A stretch of 60,338 nt of DNA from Agitococcus lubricus (GCF_003051055.1 NZ_QAON01000017.1:1-60338); one strand, 5' to 3'. Positions 20,462 to 30,503 are shown, counted from the first letter of the stretch. Numbers and translations: made by a program. Notes: generated by a model from the sequence alone, not told the origin.

Positions 20462-20821
20462 TGCTAAGACTTAGTGTTAGCTTACCCCCCATTGGGTTTG
20501 CCTTTTACTTGACAACTTTTGTACAAGTTTTAAGTCTTGATTACGCTATTTATGCTGTTTTTTAGTTAAGCAGCCTTCTATCTTTTCGTCAATAACACCA
20601 AATGCAACAAAATAATTTTACTATACAAAACAATCACTTAAACAATGTAACTAATTATTTACTTTAACATCATCTTAAAAATAATTCATTCGCTTATTTT
20701 GTGTTATTCACGCTATTTTTAGGTCGTTGATTTTGCTTCAATTTTTAATCGTTTGAGTCGACGACATCCCTCCTTGTCATACTGGGCTTAGAGAAACTCT
20801 GTCGCGCTAAGCCCCTACCGT
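20462..20821. other. AT-rich intergenic region
   Basis: These 360 bp hold the promoter of the small hypothetical gene and the region past the dtd stop. I see no supported ORF, RNA or terminator with a clear T-run. Confidence 0.4.
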
Positions 20822-21259
20822 TTAGGTCTCTAATAAAAACGTCACAGGCCCATCATTGACTAACGCCACTTTCATATCAGCCGCAAACTGACCTGTTGCC
20901 ACCTGCGGGTGTTGTATGCGGGCTTGCGCAACAATATAGGCATATAACTCCTGTGCTTGTATTGGCGCCGCCGCCGAGGAAAAACTCGGCCTTAAGCCTT
21001 TTTGTGTTTCTGCCGCCAACGTAAACTGCGACACCAATAACAAACCACCTTTAACATCCTTAAGGCTTAAATTCATTTTGCCTTGGCTATCGGCAAAAAC
21101 CCGATAGTTGAGCAATTTATGCAACAGCTTATCGGCTTCGACAGGTGTATCGTGCTTTTCCACACCTAACAATACCAATAAGCCTTGCTCAATCGCGCCA
21201 ATACAAAGATTATCTACCGTCACACTCGCTTCAGAGACGCGTTGAATCAATGCCTTCAT
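20822..21259 (-). CDS. dtd: D-aminoacyl-tRNA deacylase
   Basis: Dtd removes D-amino acids (and glycine mischarged on tRNA-Ala) from tRNA. The 145-aa protein has the two catalytic signatures: SQFTLAAETQKGLRPSF (residues 78-94) with the nucleophilic Thr, and NDGPVTFLLE at the C-terminus with the Gly-cisPro pair. It starts six bases after the stop of the proline iminopeptidase gene, and the TAGGA there serves as stop and ribosome-binding site, so they form one operon. Confidence 0.96.
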   Translation of the reverse strand: MKALIQRVSEASVTVDNLCIGAIEQGLLVLLGVEKHDTPVEADKLLHKLLNYRVFADSQGKMNLSLKDVKGGLLLVSQFTLAAETQKGLRPSFSSAAAPIQAQELYAYIVAQARIQHPQVATGQFAADMKVALVNDGPVTFLLET

Positions 21260-21265
21260 ACTGTC

Positions 21266-22216
21266 CTACCCCAAACGACGCGCAAAGTCATTCGTTGCCC
21301 TGACCAACGCGTCAATAATTCCGATTTCGGCAGCGGAATGCCCTGCATCACGAATAATATGCAACTCACTACTGGGCCATACTTTGTGTAGCGCAAACGC
21401 ACCGTCTAAGGGGCAAACCACATCGTAACGACCATGCACAATGACACCTGGTATCTGTTTGAGTCGATGCGCTTGTGCCAGCAATTGATTGGGCGCTAAA
21501 AAAATGTCATGGGCAAAATAGTGACTTTCTATACGGGCGAGTGATAAGGCGGTATGTGGGTCGGCAAAATGATGCACGACATTTGGATTGGGCTTCAGCG
21601 TTGAACACATCCCTTCCCAAACAGACCATGCTTTTGCCGCTGCCATTTGCGCAATTTCATCATCACCTGTGAGTCGTTTATGGTAGGCTGCCATAAAATC
21701 GTGCCGTTCCTCCAACGGAATGACTTTTTGATAATCTTCCCACGCATCAGGAAAAATACGGCTTGCGCCCTCCTGATAAAACCATAATAAGTCTTCCCGT
21801 CGGCACAAAAAGATACCACGCAAAATTAACCCTAAAACACGCTGAGGATAGGTCTCTGCATAGGCAATCGCTAAGGTTGAACCCCATGAACCACCAAAAA
21901 TCAACCATTGTCTAATCGCTAAGTGCTCGCGAATTTGTTCCATATCTGCGATTAAATGGGGGGTTGTATTATTTTCCAAACTGGCATGTGGCGTAGATTG
22001 TCCTGCACCACGTTGGTCAAACAACACGATTCTATAAACGGCTGGGTCAAAAAAGCGACGATGCCAAGGCTGTGTCCCTGCACCTGGCCCACCATGCAAA
22101 AAGACCACAGGAATGCCCTGTGGATTACCACTTTCTTCAATATATAAACAATGTGTATCATCAACTTGTAGATGAAACTGATGATAGGGTTGAATATCTG
22201 GATATAAACCAAGCAT
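21266..22216 (-). CDS. pip: Proline iminopeptidase (alpha/beta-hydrolase, S33)
   Basis: This enzyme releases N-terminal proline from peptides. The start at 22216 (MLGLYPDIQPY) is supported by GGAGA on the minus strand eight bases upstream and by homologous N-termini; a longer frame to 22309 would overlap the rhdA promoter. The protein is 316 aa. HGGPGAG is the oxyanion-hole motif, FGGSWGSTLAIAYAE holds the nucleophilic Ser, GRYDVVCPLDGAF the Asp and DAGHSA the His. No signal peptide is seen, so it is cytoplasmic. It is cotranscribed with dtd. Confidence 0.94.
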   Translation of the reverse strand: MLGLYPDIQPYHQFHLQVDDTHCLYIEESGNPQGIPVVFLHGGPGAGTQPWHRRFFDPAVYRIVLFDQRGAGQSTPHASLENNTTPHLIADMEQIREHLAIRQWLIFGGSWGSTLAIAYAETYPQRVLGLILRGIFLCRREDLLWFYQEGASRIFPDAWEDYQKVIPLEERHDFMAAYHKRLTGDDEIAQMAAAKAWSVWEGMCSTLKPNPNVVHHFADPHTALSLARIESHYFAHDIFLAPNQLLAQAHRLKQIPGVIVHGRYDVVCPLDGAFALHKVWPSSELHIIRDAGHSAAEIGIIDALVRATNDFARRLG

Positions 22217-22336
22217 GTCGCAGTCTCCGTTATGAGCTATTGTTTCCATCTCTACCGTTGGATTTGATGGGCAAAGCATCGACTCAAGTGTAAGTTTAGG
22301 TATAATCACGCTGTTATTTTGCTGATTGAGTCCCTT

Positions 22337-23155
22337 ATGGCTACCCTCCCGCTATTACTTGAAGCAGAACAGTTTGCCCCGCTTTGTGCTGACCCCGCTT
22401 ATTTAATTGTACATTTAGGCAAAGAATCTGTTTATCAACAAGCGCATATTCCCAATGCCATTTGGGTAAATCCACGACAATTAGTCAGCGGCGACTTACC
22501 TGCAGCAGGTAAGCTACCACCCCGCGCCCAGTTAGAACAACTTTTTAATGACTTAGGTATCCAAGAAACGACACAGGTCATTGTTTATGATGACGAAGGG
22601 GGGGCGTGGGCAGGACGTTTTATTTGGACGTTAGATTTAATCGGTCATACAGCTTACGCGTATCTTAACGGGGGCTTACACGCTTGGTTGGCGGCAGGTC
22701 TACCGATTGATAATCAACGGCATAGCGCCAAAGCCAATCTCATCGCGCGTCAGTTTGATTGGCAAACCACTCCCGAAGTCGATTTAGCTTTTGTACTCGC
22801 CCACTATCAGTCACCAAACTATGCGTTATGGGATGCACGTTCTCCCGAAGAGTATACGGGTCGACAACGCTTAGCGATGCGGGGTGGGCACATTCCCCAT
22901 GCGGTTAATTATGAGTGGACTCAAGGGATTGATAAAGAAAACGCCCTCAAAATACGCCCGCTTGATGTGATTCGTGACGAGTTAGCCGTACTCGGTCTCA
23001 ACACCGATAAAACCATTATTACTTATTGTCAAACACATCATCGTTCGGGGTTTAGTTATTTGCTGGGCAAACTGTTAGGTTTTAACATCAAAGCCTACGC
23101 TGGCTCATGGAGTGAATGGGCCAACCGAACAGATACCCCTATCGCGCTTGATTAA
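22337..23155 (+). CDS. rhdA: Thiosulfate sulfurtransferase RhdA (tandem rhodanese)
   Basis: RhdA transfers sulfane sulfur through a cysteine persulfide. The 272-aa protein contains two rhodanese domains. The inactive N-terminal one covers about 1-130 and the active one 140-272, with the loop CQTHHRSG starting at Cys231. That loop is the signature of the Azotobacter/Pseudomonas RhdA type. The ATG at 22337 is chosen; a TTG 18 bp upstream is in frame but lacks support. It is followed by psd, an order also known from P. aeruginosa, so rhdA-psd is conserved synteny. Confidence 0.92.
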   Translation: MATLPLLLEAEQFAPLCADPAYLIVHLGKESVYQQAHIPNAIWVNPRQLVSGDLPAAGKLPPRAQLEQLFNDLGIQETTQVIVYDDEGGAWAGRFIWTLDLIGHTAYAYLNGGLHAWLAAGLPIDNQRHSAKANLIARQFDWQTTPEVDLAFVLAHYQSPNYALWDARSPEEYTGRQRLAMRGGHIPHAVNYEWTQGIDKENALKIRPLDVIRDELAVLGLNTDKTIITYCQTHHRSGFSYLLGKLLGFNIKAYAGSWSEWANRTDTPIALD

Positions 23156-23220
23156 ACCGTATTCGCCACTATTGCACCAATCACATCAGTGCTCACTTTT
23201 TCTTTTGCCGAGATGTTACT

Positions 23221-24063
23221 ATGTCATTCTTTATTGCTTTTCAACATATCGTACCACAACACCTCTTATCGCGTGGTGTCGGTTATTTAGCTGCCAGTCA
23301 AAATACGTTTATTAAAAATACCTTTATCAAACAATTCACGGCACAATACGATATCAACATGAGCGAAGCCTTAGAAGAAAATCCGCTCGCTTATGCCAGT
23401 TTTAATGACTTTTTTACTCGCGCACTCAAAGCAAATGCCCGCCCCATTGCTGCCGCCGATAACGCTATTATCAGTCCTGCCGATGGTGCCATCTCACAAA
23501 TTGGCGAGATTAGCGAAGACAAAATCTTTCAAGCTAAAGGGCATGATTATCGTGTGAGCACCTTGTTAGGGGGCGATGAGGCCTTAGCCAAACCCTTTAT
23601 TGGGGGTCAGTTTGCAACCGTATATTTATCGCCGCGTGATTATCACCGTGTACACATGCCGTTTACAGGTCAACTCAAAAAAATGATTTATATACCTGGC
23701 GATTTATTTTCGGTGAACACACAAACAGCCGAAAATGTACCTAATTTGTTTGCCCGTAATGAGCGTTTAGTGTGTCTGTTTGACACCGCACTTGGGCCAA
23801 TGGCGGTTGTTTTAGTCGGGGCGATGATTGTAGCGGGTATTGCCACCGCATGGGCTGGCAATATTCAAGCGCAAGGTAAACAAATTATAAGCACCGATTA
23901 CAGCCAACAGCCGATTCACTTAAACAAAGGTGATGAGCTCGGTCGTTTTTATTTAGGTTCTACGGCTATTGTCTTGTTTGGTGCCGATGTGATGGCATGG
24001 GATAAGCGTCTGGTAGCCACTAGCCCTGTCCGTATGGGCGAAGCAATGGGCGTGACATTATAA
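23221..24063 (+). CDS. psd: Phosphatidylserine decarboxylase proenzyme
   Basis: Psd converts phosphatidylserine to phosphatidylethanolamine at the inner membrane. The 280-aa proenzyme has the self-cleavage motif LGST at residues 245-248; cleavage before Ser247 generates the pyruvoyl group of the alpha chain. NPLAYASFNDFFTRALKANARPI and PADGAISQIGEI are family blocks, and YLSPRDYHRVHMPFTG carries the conserved Asp/His residues. The start follows rhdA by 65 bp. Confidence 0.96.
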   Translation: MSFFIAFQHIVPQHLLSRGVGYLAASQNTFIKNTFIKQFTAQYDINMSEALEENPLAYASFNDFFTRALKANARPIAAADNAIISPADGAISQIGEISEDKIFQAKGHDYRVSTLLGGDEALAKPFIGGQFATVYLSPRDYHRVHMPFTGQLKKMIYIPGDLFSVNTQTAENVPNLFARNERLVCLFDTALGPMAVVLVGAMIVAGIATAWAGNIQAQGKQIISTDYSQQPIHLNKGDELGRFYLGSTAIVLFGADVMAWDKRLVATSPVRMGEAMGVTL

Positions 24064-24163
24064 GGCTGAGTCCTTTATCCACACTCTATTCGATATCAAA
24101 AATATCTGTTAGCATTTATTGGCTTAGCTAATCAATTGCTAGGCCATAATAAGGCTTACTGAT

Positions 24164-25069
24164 ATGCGAATTACACTCAAACAACTCGCTGTATTTGTTA
24201 CCGTGGCCAAACACGGTACTGTCACTCGCGCGGCGCAAGAGCTAAACCTCACCCAAAGTGCTGCGAGTATGGCCTTATCGGATTTTGAAACGCAGTTAGA
24301 TTGTGTGCTCTTCGACCGTATCGGCAAACGCTTACAACTCAATGACTTAGGGCGTAAATTACTGCCTCATGCCATCAACACTGTGGCTCATGCGAACGAA
24401 TTAGAAAGTATCGCGCGGGGTCATGGTGACAAAGTAGGTAGTCTCAAAATTGGTGCCAGCCTGACGGTGGGTAACTATATGATGCCCCCGTTGATTGCGA
24501 GTTTTATGCGCACCTATCCTCAGTGCCAGTTGAGTCTCGATATTGCCAATACCAGTCACATTATTCATGCCTTAGAACAATTTGAATTAGATATTGGTTT
24601 TATTGAAGGTTTTTGTCATGCACCACATCTAGAAGTCATTCCTTGGCATAAAGATGAATTAGTTGTGTTTGCTGCACCCAGTCATCCCCTTGCACAAAAA
24701 TCGGACTTACAAGAGCAGGACTTTCAAGAGGCACACTGGATTTTGCGCGAGTCAGGCTCAGGTACACGAGAGATTTTTGATAATGCGGTGATTGGTCGTT
24801 TATCCCATGTACACGTATTATTAGAGCTAGGCCATACCGAAGCCATACAACGGGTTGTTGCCAGTGGTTTAGGTATTGGTTGTGCCTCGCGTTTATCTTT
24901 AGATGAAGCCATTGCTAGCGGCACACTCACCGCCTTAGAAACCCCATTTTGGAACTTAAATAGACAATTTTTTGCCCTGATTCATCGACAAAAATACCGC
25001 ACTTATGGCTTAGAACAATTTATGGCACATTGCTTTCAAGGGTTAAGCTCAACCTTCGTTTGCGCATGA
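24164..25069 (+). CDS. LysR-family transcriptional regulator
   Basis: The 301-aa protein has the N-terminal LysR winged helix-turn-helix (ITLKQLAVFVTVAKHGTVTR, QSAASMALSDFE; residues 1-60) and a periplasmic-binding-like effector domain (90-300). The N-terminus resembles the YeiE group of LysR regulators, but the effector is not predictable. Its last 34 bases overlap, tail to tail, the end of the EpmA-like gene on the other strand. The neighbouring genes give no clear target. Confidence 0.9.
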   Translation: MRITLKQLAVFVTVAKHGTVTRAAQELNLTQSAASMALSDFETQLDCVLFDRIGKRLQLNDLGRKLLPHAINTVAHANELESIARGHGDKVGSLKIGASLTVGNYMMPPLIASFMRTYPQCQLSLDIANTSHIIHALEQFELDIGFIEGFCHAPHLEVIPWHKDELVVFAAPSHPLAQKSDLQEQDFQEAHWILRESGSGTREIFDNAVIGRLSHVHVLLELGHTEAIQRVVASGLGIGCASRLSLDEAIASGTLTALETPFWNLNRQFFALIHRQKYRTYGLEQFMAHCFQGLSSTFVCA

Positions 25070-25866
25070 GCGGGCTGCCAACACACATGGTCAATACGCA
25101 TTTGTTCGGCTAATAACATCGCCAAACGCTCAAAGCCTAAACTTACGCCACCATACTCGCCACACTGCTGAATGGTTGCCAATTTGAGGCCATCAATATA
25201 CAAATAGGCTGACTCTGTAGTGGTCAATGCGACATATTCTTGCTTAATTTGTGCCATCGGCATGAAGGTCTGAGGAATCTCTGTTAATAACAAGGCCTGC
25301 TCGTAGCCTAATGTAGGTTCGATAAAATGACGATACAGCAAAGATATCCATGCTTGTACTTGGTCACCGCCCTGCTGCCGTACGCCCAAACTGTTTGCAG
25401 CTTCTTTACATGTTTTTAATGACGCCTGACGAATATCCAAATTGAGACGCTGTTGAAACGCGTCGACATAAGGCCGCTCTTGCCATACCAGCTCACTACT
25501 GCCACACAAGTAGGCAACTAACTCACTGAGTTGCTGTTTTAATGCTGTAAAGCTACCTTGTTGCCACCAGCTTACTAGACAAAACTCGGCTAAATGCTTA
25601 CGACTTTTAGGCTCGTCTCTATAGAGATGCCCGACTTGATACACCGATTGCCCCGTTAAATTGGCCAGCTCACGCATAATCGCATCGATAGACTCGGGTA
25701 AGTACGCATCGATATGCCCTACACCGACCTTGAGCGCCGACGGCAATCGGCTCAAGGTCATGCTGTCCACTTCTAACACAGTGCGCTGCTGAAAAAACGA
25801 CCGAATACGGGCTAATAGGTATGCCCTTAAACGAATAATCTCTAAGGGAGCTAAGGTAGATGCCAT
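25036..25866 (-). CDS. EpmA-like class II aminoacyl-tRNA synthetase paralogue (short, divergent)
   Basis: The fold is a lysyl-tRNA-synthetase-like catalytic core without an anticodon-binding domain, as in EpmA (GenX/PoxA), which attaches beta-lysine to elongation factor P. LRAYLLARIRSFFQQRTVLEV is the typical beginning. Motif 2 appears as YRDEPKSRKH, with Arg and Glu kept, and motif 3 as GVSLGFERLAMLL. At 276 aa it is about 50 residues shorter than E. coli EpmA, with a deletion between motif 1 and the strand GQSVYQVG. The usual HNPEFTMLEW stretch reads HLAEFCLVSWW. It may be a fast-evolving EpmA or a derived paralogue. Convergent overlap with the LysR gene. Confidence 0.7.
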   Translation of the reverse strand: MASTLAPLEIIRLRAYLLARIRSFFQQRTVLEVDSMTLSRLPSALKVGVGHIDAYLPESIDAIMRELANLTGQSVYQVGHLYRDEPKSRKHLAEFCLVSWWQQGSFTALKQQLSELVAYLCGSSELVWQERPYVDAFQQRLNLDIRQASLKTCKEAANSLGVRQQGGDQVQAWISLLYRHFIEPTLGYEQALLLTEIPQTFMPMAQIKQEYVALTTTESAYLYIDGLKLATIQQCGEYGGVSLGFERLAMLLAEQMRIDHVCWQPAHAQTKVELNP

Positions 25867-26342
25867 AAATCGCCTAATAAGAAGGATAGCTTCTTGCTCT
25901 AAATGTAGAGAAAATAGCTAAAACCGATGATTTAACTTGCGCTTTTTATACGCTTCAACAAAAATCTGCATAGGCACTCTGCTATATAAGCATGTAAACT
26001 ACATATTGCATAATAGCTAGCCATAATATATACGATACTAGGGATTGTTGATGTATGATTGAACCCAAGCGTTCGACTATAGCATCTAACATTCGGAAAT
26101 CTTCGGTTTAGAAGCAAACCGTCACCATACGGCCAGTTGACATTTATAGTGCTGTTCTTTCAAAGCCATGACTCAGCGTGCAGCCAACATGTCAACTACC
26201 CTAGTATAGGTAATAAATATTGTTACGACTGACTTTCTACAAACGTGCAGAACGCCAGCCAGTAATTAGTATAATCAATGCGAGTTGTAATCATAACAAA
26301 GCGTGTATCAACGCAATATAATGGAAAATATGGGTCTACACC
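25867..26342. other. Intergenic region upstream of the PilZ-fimX genes
   Basis: This 476-bp stretch lies between two divergent genes. It contains a perfect 9-bp inverted repeat, AGTTGACAT (26135-26143) and ATGTCAACT (26189-26197), 45 bp apart and 145-208 bp before the PilZ gene. No supported ORF is present. It should contain promoters for both flanking genes. Confidence 0.45.
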
Positions 26343-28151
26343 ATGACAACACCAATTACTAGCCTGATTGGCCAAAGTTTGCCTGAAAAAAGCCTGAATC
26401 AACTGAGCCTAGTAGGCCATTCTAAAGCTGAGATGCAAGGATGGGTAGACAGCTTGCCGATTATGAATGTCGGTGAAACCGCTAAACGTTTATATCAAAC
26501 GCTACAAGAACTCACTCGCTTAAAAACGACCGAAGAAAACCGTTATGAACTCTTAGAAGTGTTGCGCCCCAGTGTACAGCTCATTTTACAAGCGCTTGCC
26601 AAACATTATCTCAATCAGTCTATTTTATTACCAGACCGCGCTAACCGTGTGGCATCACTGGCACAGGCGCTACGCAGCTATCTGGCAACAGGCTATAAAA
26701 TCGTTGCCTTTGATTGTGTGGAAAAACTACAAACCAAACTCAGTATTATTGGTATTGGTCGACGTCAACAACAACAACTGGCTGCCCAAAGTTTTCAACG
26801 TGCTATCAGTGAACTGGGTGGTCTGCTGTTAGAAATCCACTTGTTATATTTACCCTCGCCTGTTGGCCTTTGGTTAGATTTACACACCTTATACCGTGCT
26901 GCCGTCGCTTATGGCGTGGCACAAACCAAAATACCCGATGTGCATGCCCCTTTTAGCCAATCACTCACGGTCACCGAGTCGTACTTACGCTGTTTGATTT
27001 TGGCAGCCAGCCATACCAACAAATTACGCCAAACCGAAATCAAACAAATTTATGATGCCAGCGAGTTATGGACTAACCACCTAAAAATTAAAACAAAATT
27101 TAGCGTCAGTGACCTGTTACTGATTGATACCGACAATGATTTTCCACCGTCTTATGTGTCAAAATCTGTTGATGTCCCGCATCCACTGTATATTGATGCG
27201 CAAAAACTGGTACAACATTTACAAACGATTCAAAGCACCCCACCCGCTCAGTTAACCAAAGGCGAAGTCCTAGCCTCGAGCTTATATCAACACCTGATTA
27301 CGATTTGGAGTGCACCAACCGAACGTACATTCGCTCGTCGCTCTTACGAAGGCCAATTATTTTTGTGTTTAGGTTTAACCGCGACACACTATCATTTAGC
27401 GGATGAATTGGACTTTGAAAGCGTTATCAATATCCGTCAAACGTTTACCGAAGAAGAAGCGAATCTCTTTTTGCGTAATGGTTTAAGCGAAGAAGGTGGA
27501 CAGCCCGATATTTGGCACTTTAGCTTATCTTCTGTTGACTCTATCGAAAGCGAAATTGTCGCTAATAATCGTAAAAAACAAGGTACGCCCGACCTATACC
27601 CTCCTACTGCGGTTTCTATCGTCAATATTAGTCCTGGAGGTTACTGTATTCGTTGGCAAGGCGAGCCACCGATTAGCTTGCGTACAGGCGAAATTTTAGC
27701 GTTGCGCGAACCCGACGACTCCAGTTGGAATATTGGTGTCATTCGTTGGGTCAAACAACTCCCAACGGAAGGAGCCGAAGCAGGCATAGAAATTTTATCT
27801 GCTCGCGCCAAACCTTGTGGAGCACGCGTCATTAAAAAGACAGGCGACAGTACCGAATACATGCGTACCTTATTACTGCCAGAGATGAAGTCGTTACACC
27901 GACCTGCCACCCTCATCACACCGAATGTCTCATTCCGTAGTGGTTATCGTGTATTAATCCGTTTAGGAAATGAAGAAGTTAAAGTACAATTAACCACAGA
28001 GATGTTGACCACACAAAGTTTTAGTCAATTTGAATTTGCCTTGTTACAATCCCAAGATAAACCTCAAAGCATCGTTGCTGGTAAACCTACTGCCACAGCG
28101 CTGAAAGCTGATAATAAAGATGACTTTGATTCTTTATGGATTAATCTGTAA
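26343..28151 (+). CDS. PilZ-domain protein encoded next to FimX
   Basis: The 602-aa protein is mostly helical over residues 1-400, without membrane segments. Residues 410-500 form a PilZ-like c-di-GMP-binding barrel: AVSIVNISPGGYCIRW contains the N-x-S-x-x-G motif, and IGVIRWVKQL and GAEAGIEIL are its later strands. The upstream Arg motif is only loosely recognisable (NNRKKQGTP). The gene lies 48 bp before fimX and matches in place the protein encoded just before fimX in P. aeruginosa. A shared role in c-di-GMP control of type IV pili is the likely job. Confidence 0.8.
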   Translation: MTTPITSLIGQSLPEKSLNQLSLVGHSKAEMQGWVDSLPIMNVGETAKRLYQTLQELTRLKTTEENRYELLEVLRPSVQLILQALAKHYLNQSILLPDRANRVASLAQALRSYLATGYKIVAFDCVEKLQTKLSIIGIGRRQQQQLAAQSFQRAISELGGLLLEIHLLYLPSPVGLWLDLHTLYRAAVAYGVAQTKIPDVHAPFSQSLTVTESYLRCLILAASHTNKLRQTEIKQIYDASELWTNHLKIKTKFSVSDLLLIDTDNDFPPSYVSKSVDVPHPLYIDAQKLVQHLQTIQSTPPAQLTKGEVLASSLYQHLITIWSAPTERTFARRSYEGQLFLCLGLTATHYHLADELDFESVINIRQTFTEEEANLFLRNGLSEEGGQPDIWHFSLSSVDSIESEIVANNRKKQGTPDLYPPTAVSIVNISPGGYCIRWQGEPPISLRTGEILALREPDDSSWNIGVIRWVKQLPTEGAEAGIEILSARAKPCGARVIKKTGDSTEYMRTLLLPEMKSLHRPATLITPNVSFRSGYRVLIRLGNEEVKVQLTTEMLTTQSFSQFEFALLQSQDKPQSIVAGKPTATALKADNKDDFDSLWINL

Positions 28152-28199
28152 TTTTACGTGTAGCAAGGTATACCGATCCCATTTAGGACTTATGACAAT

Positions 28200-30287
28200 A
28201 TGGCCGCCAAAAGTGAAACATTGCGTTTATTGGTATTGCATCAATCTGCTGATAATACTGAAGAAATTATCAAGGCTCTCAAAAACGCAGGCACACCCAC
28301 CCGTCCGCAATTAGTCGCTAATATCGAAGATTTTGAAGATAGTATCAATAGTCAGGCTTGGGATTTAGTTTTATCGGCAGAGACCTTATCGGATGGCGGC
28401 TACAGTGACGCCTTGCAAACAATTCGTAACCTCGATAAAGATATCCCCCTGATTGTCTTACTGAATACCTACGATGAAGAAATTATTGTAGAAGCCCTAG
28501 AATTAGGTGCAGTTGACGCAATTGTGTTTAATCAACATCAACACCTCGTCTTTTGTATCCGTCGCGAGTTAAATAATTTATATCACCGTCGTGCGCAGCG
28601 TAAAGCCGAGTCGTTCCTAAAAGAAACCGAAAAGCGTTGTCAACTGTTACTCGAAAACTCACGAGATGCCATTGCTTACGTCCATGATGGCATGCATATT
28701 TATGCCAACAAAGCCTATGTCGAATTGTTTGGTTATGAATCGGGTGAGGACTTAGAAGGGATGCCCGTCATTGACTTAGTCTCTAAACAAGATTTAAGTA
28801 GCTTCAAAGAGTTTTTACGTTCGTACAGTAAAGGCGAAAAAATCTCTAGCGAATTAAAATTTCATGGCATGAAAGCGGACGGCGACCAAATTGATGCGAT
28901 GATGCAATTATCGGCTGCTAGTTACGATGGCGAACCGTGTACCCAGATTATCATTCGTCGTGATGAAGGTGATGGCGGTAAAGCCTTATTGTTAGCCCAA
29001 CAGCTCAAGGCCGTGACGTCTATCGACCAATTAACAGGCTTAGCTAACCGTCAACAATTTGAAGAAAAACTCGAAGAAACACTGATTCAAGCTCGCCGTG
29101 AAAAAATCCAAAGCACCTTATTTTATATGAGTATGGACAATGTACCGCAAATCAATGCCAGCGCAGGGATTGTGGGTACCGATGCTGTGATTGTTGATTT
29201 GGCCAAATTCCTAGGCGAATTGATGCCTAATGCAGCCATTGCCCGCTTTAGTGATACGGTATTCACCGCCATTATTAATGATGTCAACACCGAACAAGCC
29301 CGCACTCAAGCAGAAAAAATCTGCCCGATGGTACATGACCGTTTATTTGATATTCCGAATGGCCGTACAATTCAAACCTCACTCAGTATTGGTGTGGCGA
29401 TGATTGGCGAAACCGCGCCCGACTCACAAGAATTATTATCACGCGCTGTCAATGCAGCCGAAAAAGTCAAACTACTCAATAAAGGAGTCGGTAACGGCGT
29501 TAATATTTATAATCCTGCCGAAAACGCTGCCGCTAATGACTCCGCCTTGCGTGAGCTATTGGTTGAAGCCTTAGAACAAAATAAATTTAAGATTTTGTTC
29601 CAACCCTTGTTTGACGTCGAAGATGAAAACGCGCAGTTTTATGAAGTGTTTGTCCGCCTGCCTTTGGCCGATGGGAAAGTGATGGCGCCCGATGAGTTTT
29701 TAACCGTCGCGCAACGCTATAACTTGGGGAGTAAAATTGACCGTTGGGTGTTAATTAATGCCTCTAAACGCTTAAAAGACCATCTGACACGCCATGCAGG
29801 TAGCCGCTTATTATTAAATCTCACCGCAGAGTCACTACAAGACCCTAGCTTGCCAGATTTAATTACTAAGCTCACCAAAGCGATTGACCCTAAAGGTCAG
29901 CCCTTAGTCATTCAATTTGCCGAAAATGATGTCGTCACTTACTTAAAACAAGCGAAAGAGCATGTTGCTGCACTCAAACAAGGGGGTTGCTCTGTGTCAA
30001 TCACCAACTTTGGCTGCACACTGAATCCCTTAAATACACTCAAACACGTTGATGCCGACTACATTAAGCTCGACCGCTCATTTACCCAAGATTTAAGCCA
30101 AGAAGAAAACCTTGATACGACCAAACAAATGGCAACCGAAATCAATGCGCTCAATAAGCAATTGATTGTATCGTACGTTGAAAATGCCGCTACGGTCTCT
30201 AAATTATGGACAATGGGGGTACGTTATCTACAAGGTTATTATCTACAGCCCCCCTCCGAAAATCTTGTCTACGAAAATCAAGGTTAA
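28200..30287 (+). CDS. fimX: FimX-like c-di-GMP effector (REC-PAS-GGDEF-EAL, degenerate)
   Basis: The 695-aa protein has the FimX order: receiver-like domain 1-125, PAS 145-260, GGDEF-like 275-430 and EAL-like 450-690. Both catalytic domains are degenerate. The GGDEF motif position reads RFSDTVF; EAL reads EVFVRL; the DDFG metal site reads TNFG. It should therefore bind c-di-GMP without making or cleaving it, as P. aeruginosa FimX (691 aa) does when it controls type IV pilus assembly and twitching. Synteny with rhdA, psd and the upstream PilZ gene supports the name. Confidence 0.88.
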   Translation: MAAKSETLRLLVLHQSADNTEEIIKALKNAGTPTRPQLVANIEDFEDSINSQAWDLVLSAETLSDGGYSDALQTIRNLDKDIPLIVLLNTYDEEIIVEALELGAVDAIVFNQHQHLVFCIRRELNNLYHRRAQRKAESFLKETEKRCQLLLENSRDAIAYVHDGMHIYANKAYVELFGYESGEDLEGMPVIDLVSKQDLSSFKEFLRSYSKGEKISSELKFHGMKADGDQIDAMMQLSAASYDGEPCTQIIIRRDEGDGGKALLLAQQLKAVTSIDQLTGLANRQQFEEKLEETLIQARREKIQSTLFYMSMDNVPQINASAGIVGTDAVIVDLAKFLGELMPNAAIARFSDTVFTAIINDVNTEQARTQAEKICPMVHDRLFDIPNGRTIQTSLSIGVAMIGETAPDSQELLSRAVNAAEKVKLLNKGVGNGVNIYNPAENAAANDSALRELLVEALEQNKFKILFQPLFDVEDENAQFYEVFVRLPLADGKVMAPDEFLTVAQRYNLGSKIDRWVLINASKRLKDHLTRHAGSRLLLNLTAESLQDPSLPDLITKLTKAIDPKGQPLVIQFAENDVVTYLKQAKEHVAALKQGGCSVSITNFGCTLNPLNTLKHVDADYIKLDRSFTQDLSQEENLDTTKQMATEINALNKQLIVSYVENAATVSKLWTMGVRYLQGYYLQPPSENLVYENQG

Positions 30288-30503
30288 GTTATCCGCGTAG
30301 TTGACGGCCATGATAAATTACCCCCAACTACGCACCTTAATCATCAAACCACCCCCATCGCTCATACGCTACGTTTCCAAATAAGCAACAAAGATTCCAC
30401 CAAAGTGACTCTATCAGCAACTTAAAAATCTACTTATGCTCTCTGAACTGTCTCGTTCTACTCTAAGTCTGAGGCTGATAAACGTTTTGGTTGGAGCAAT
30501 ATC

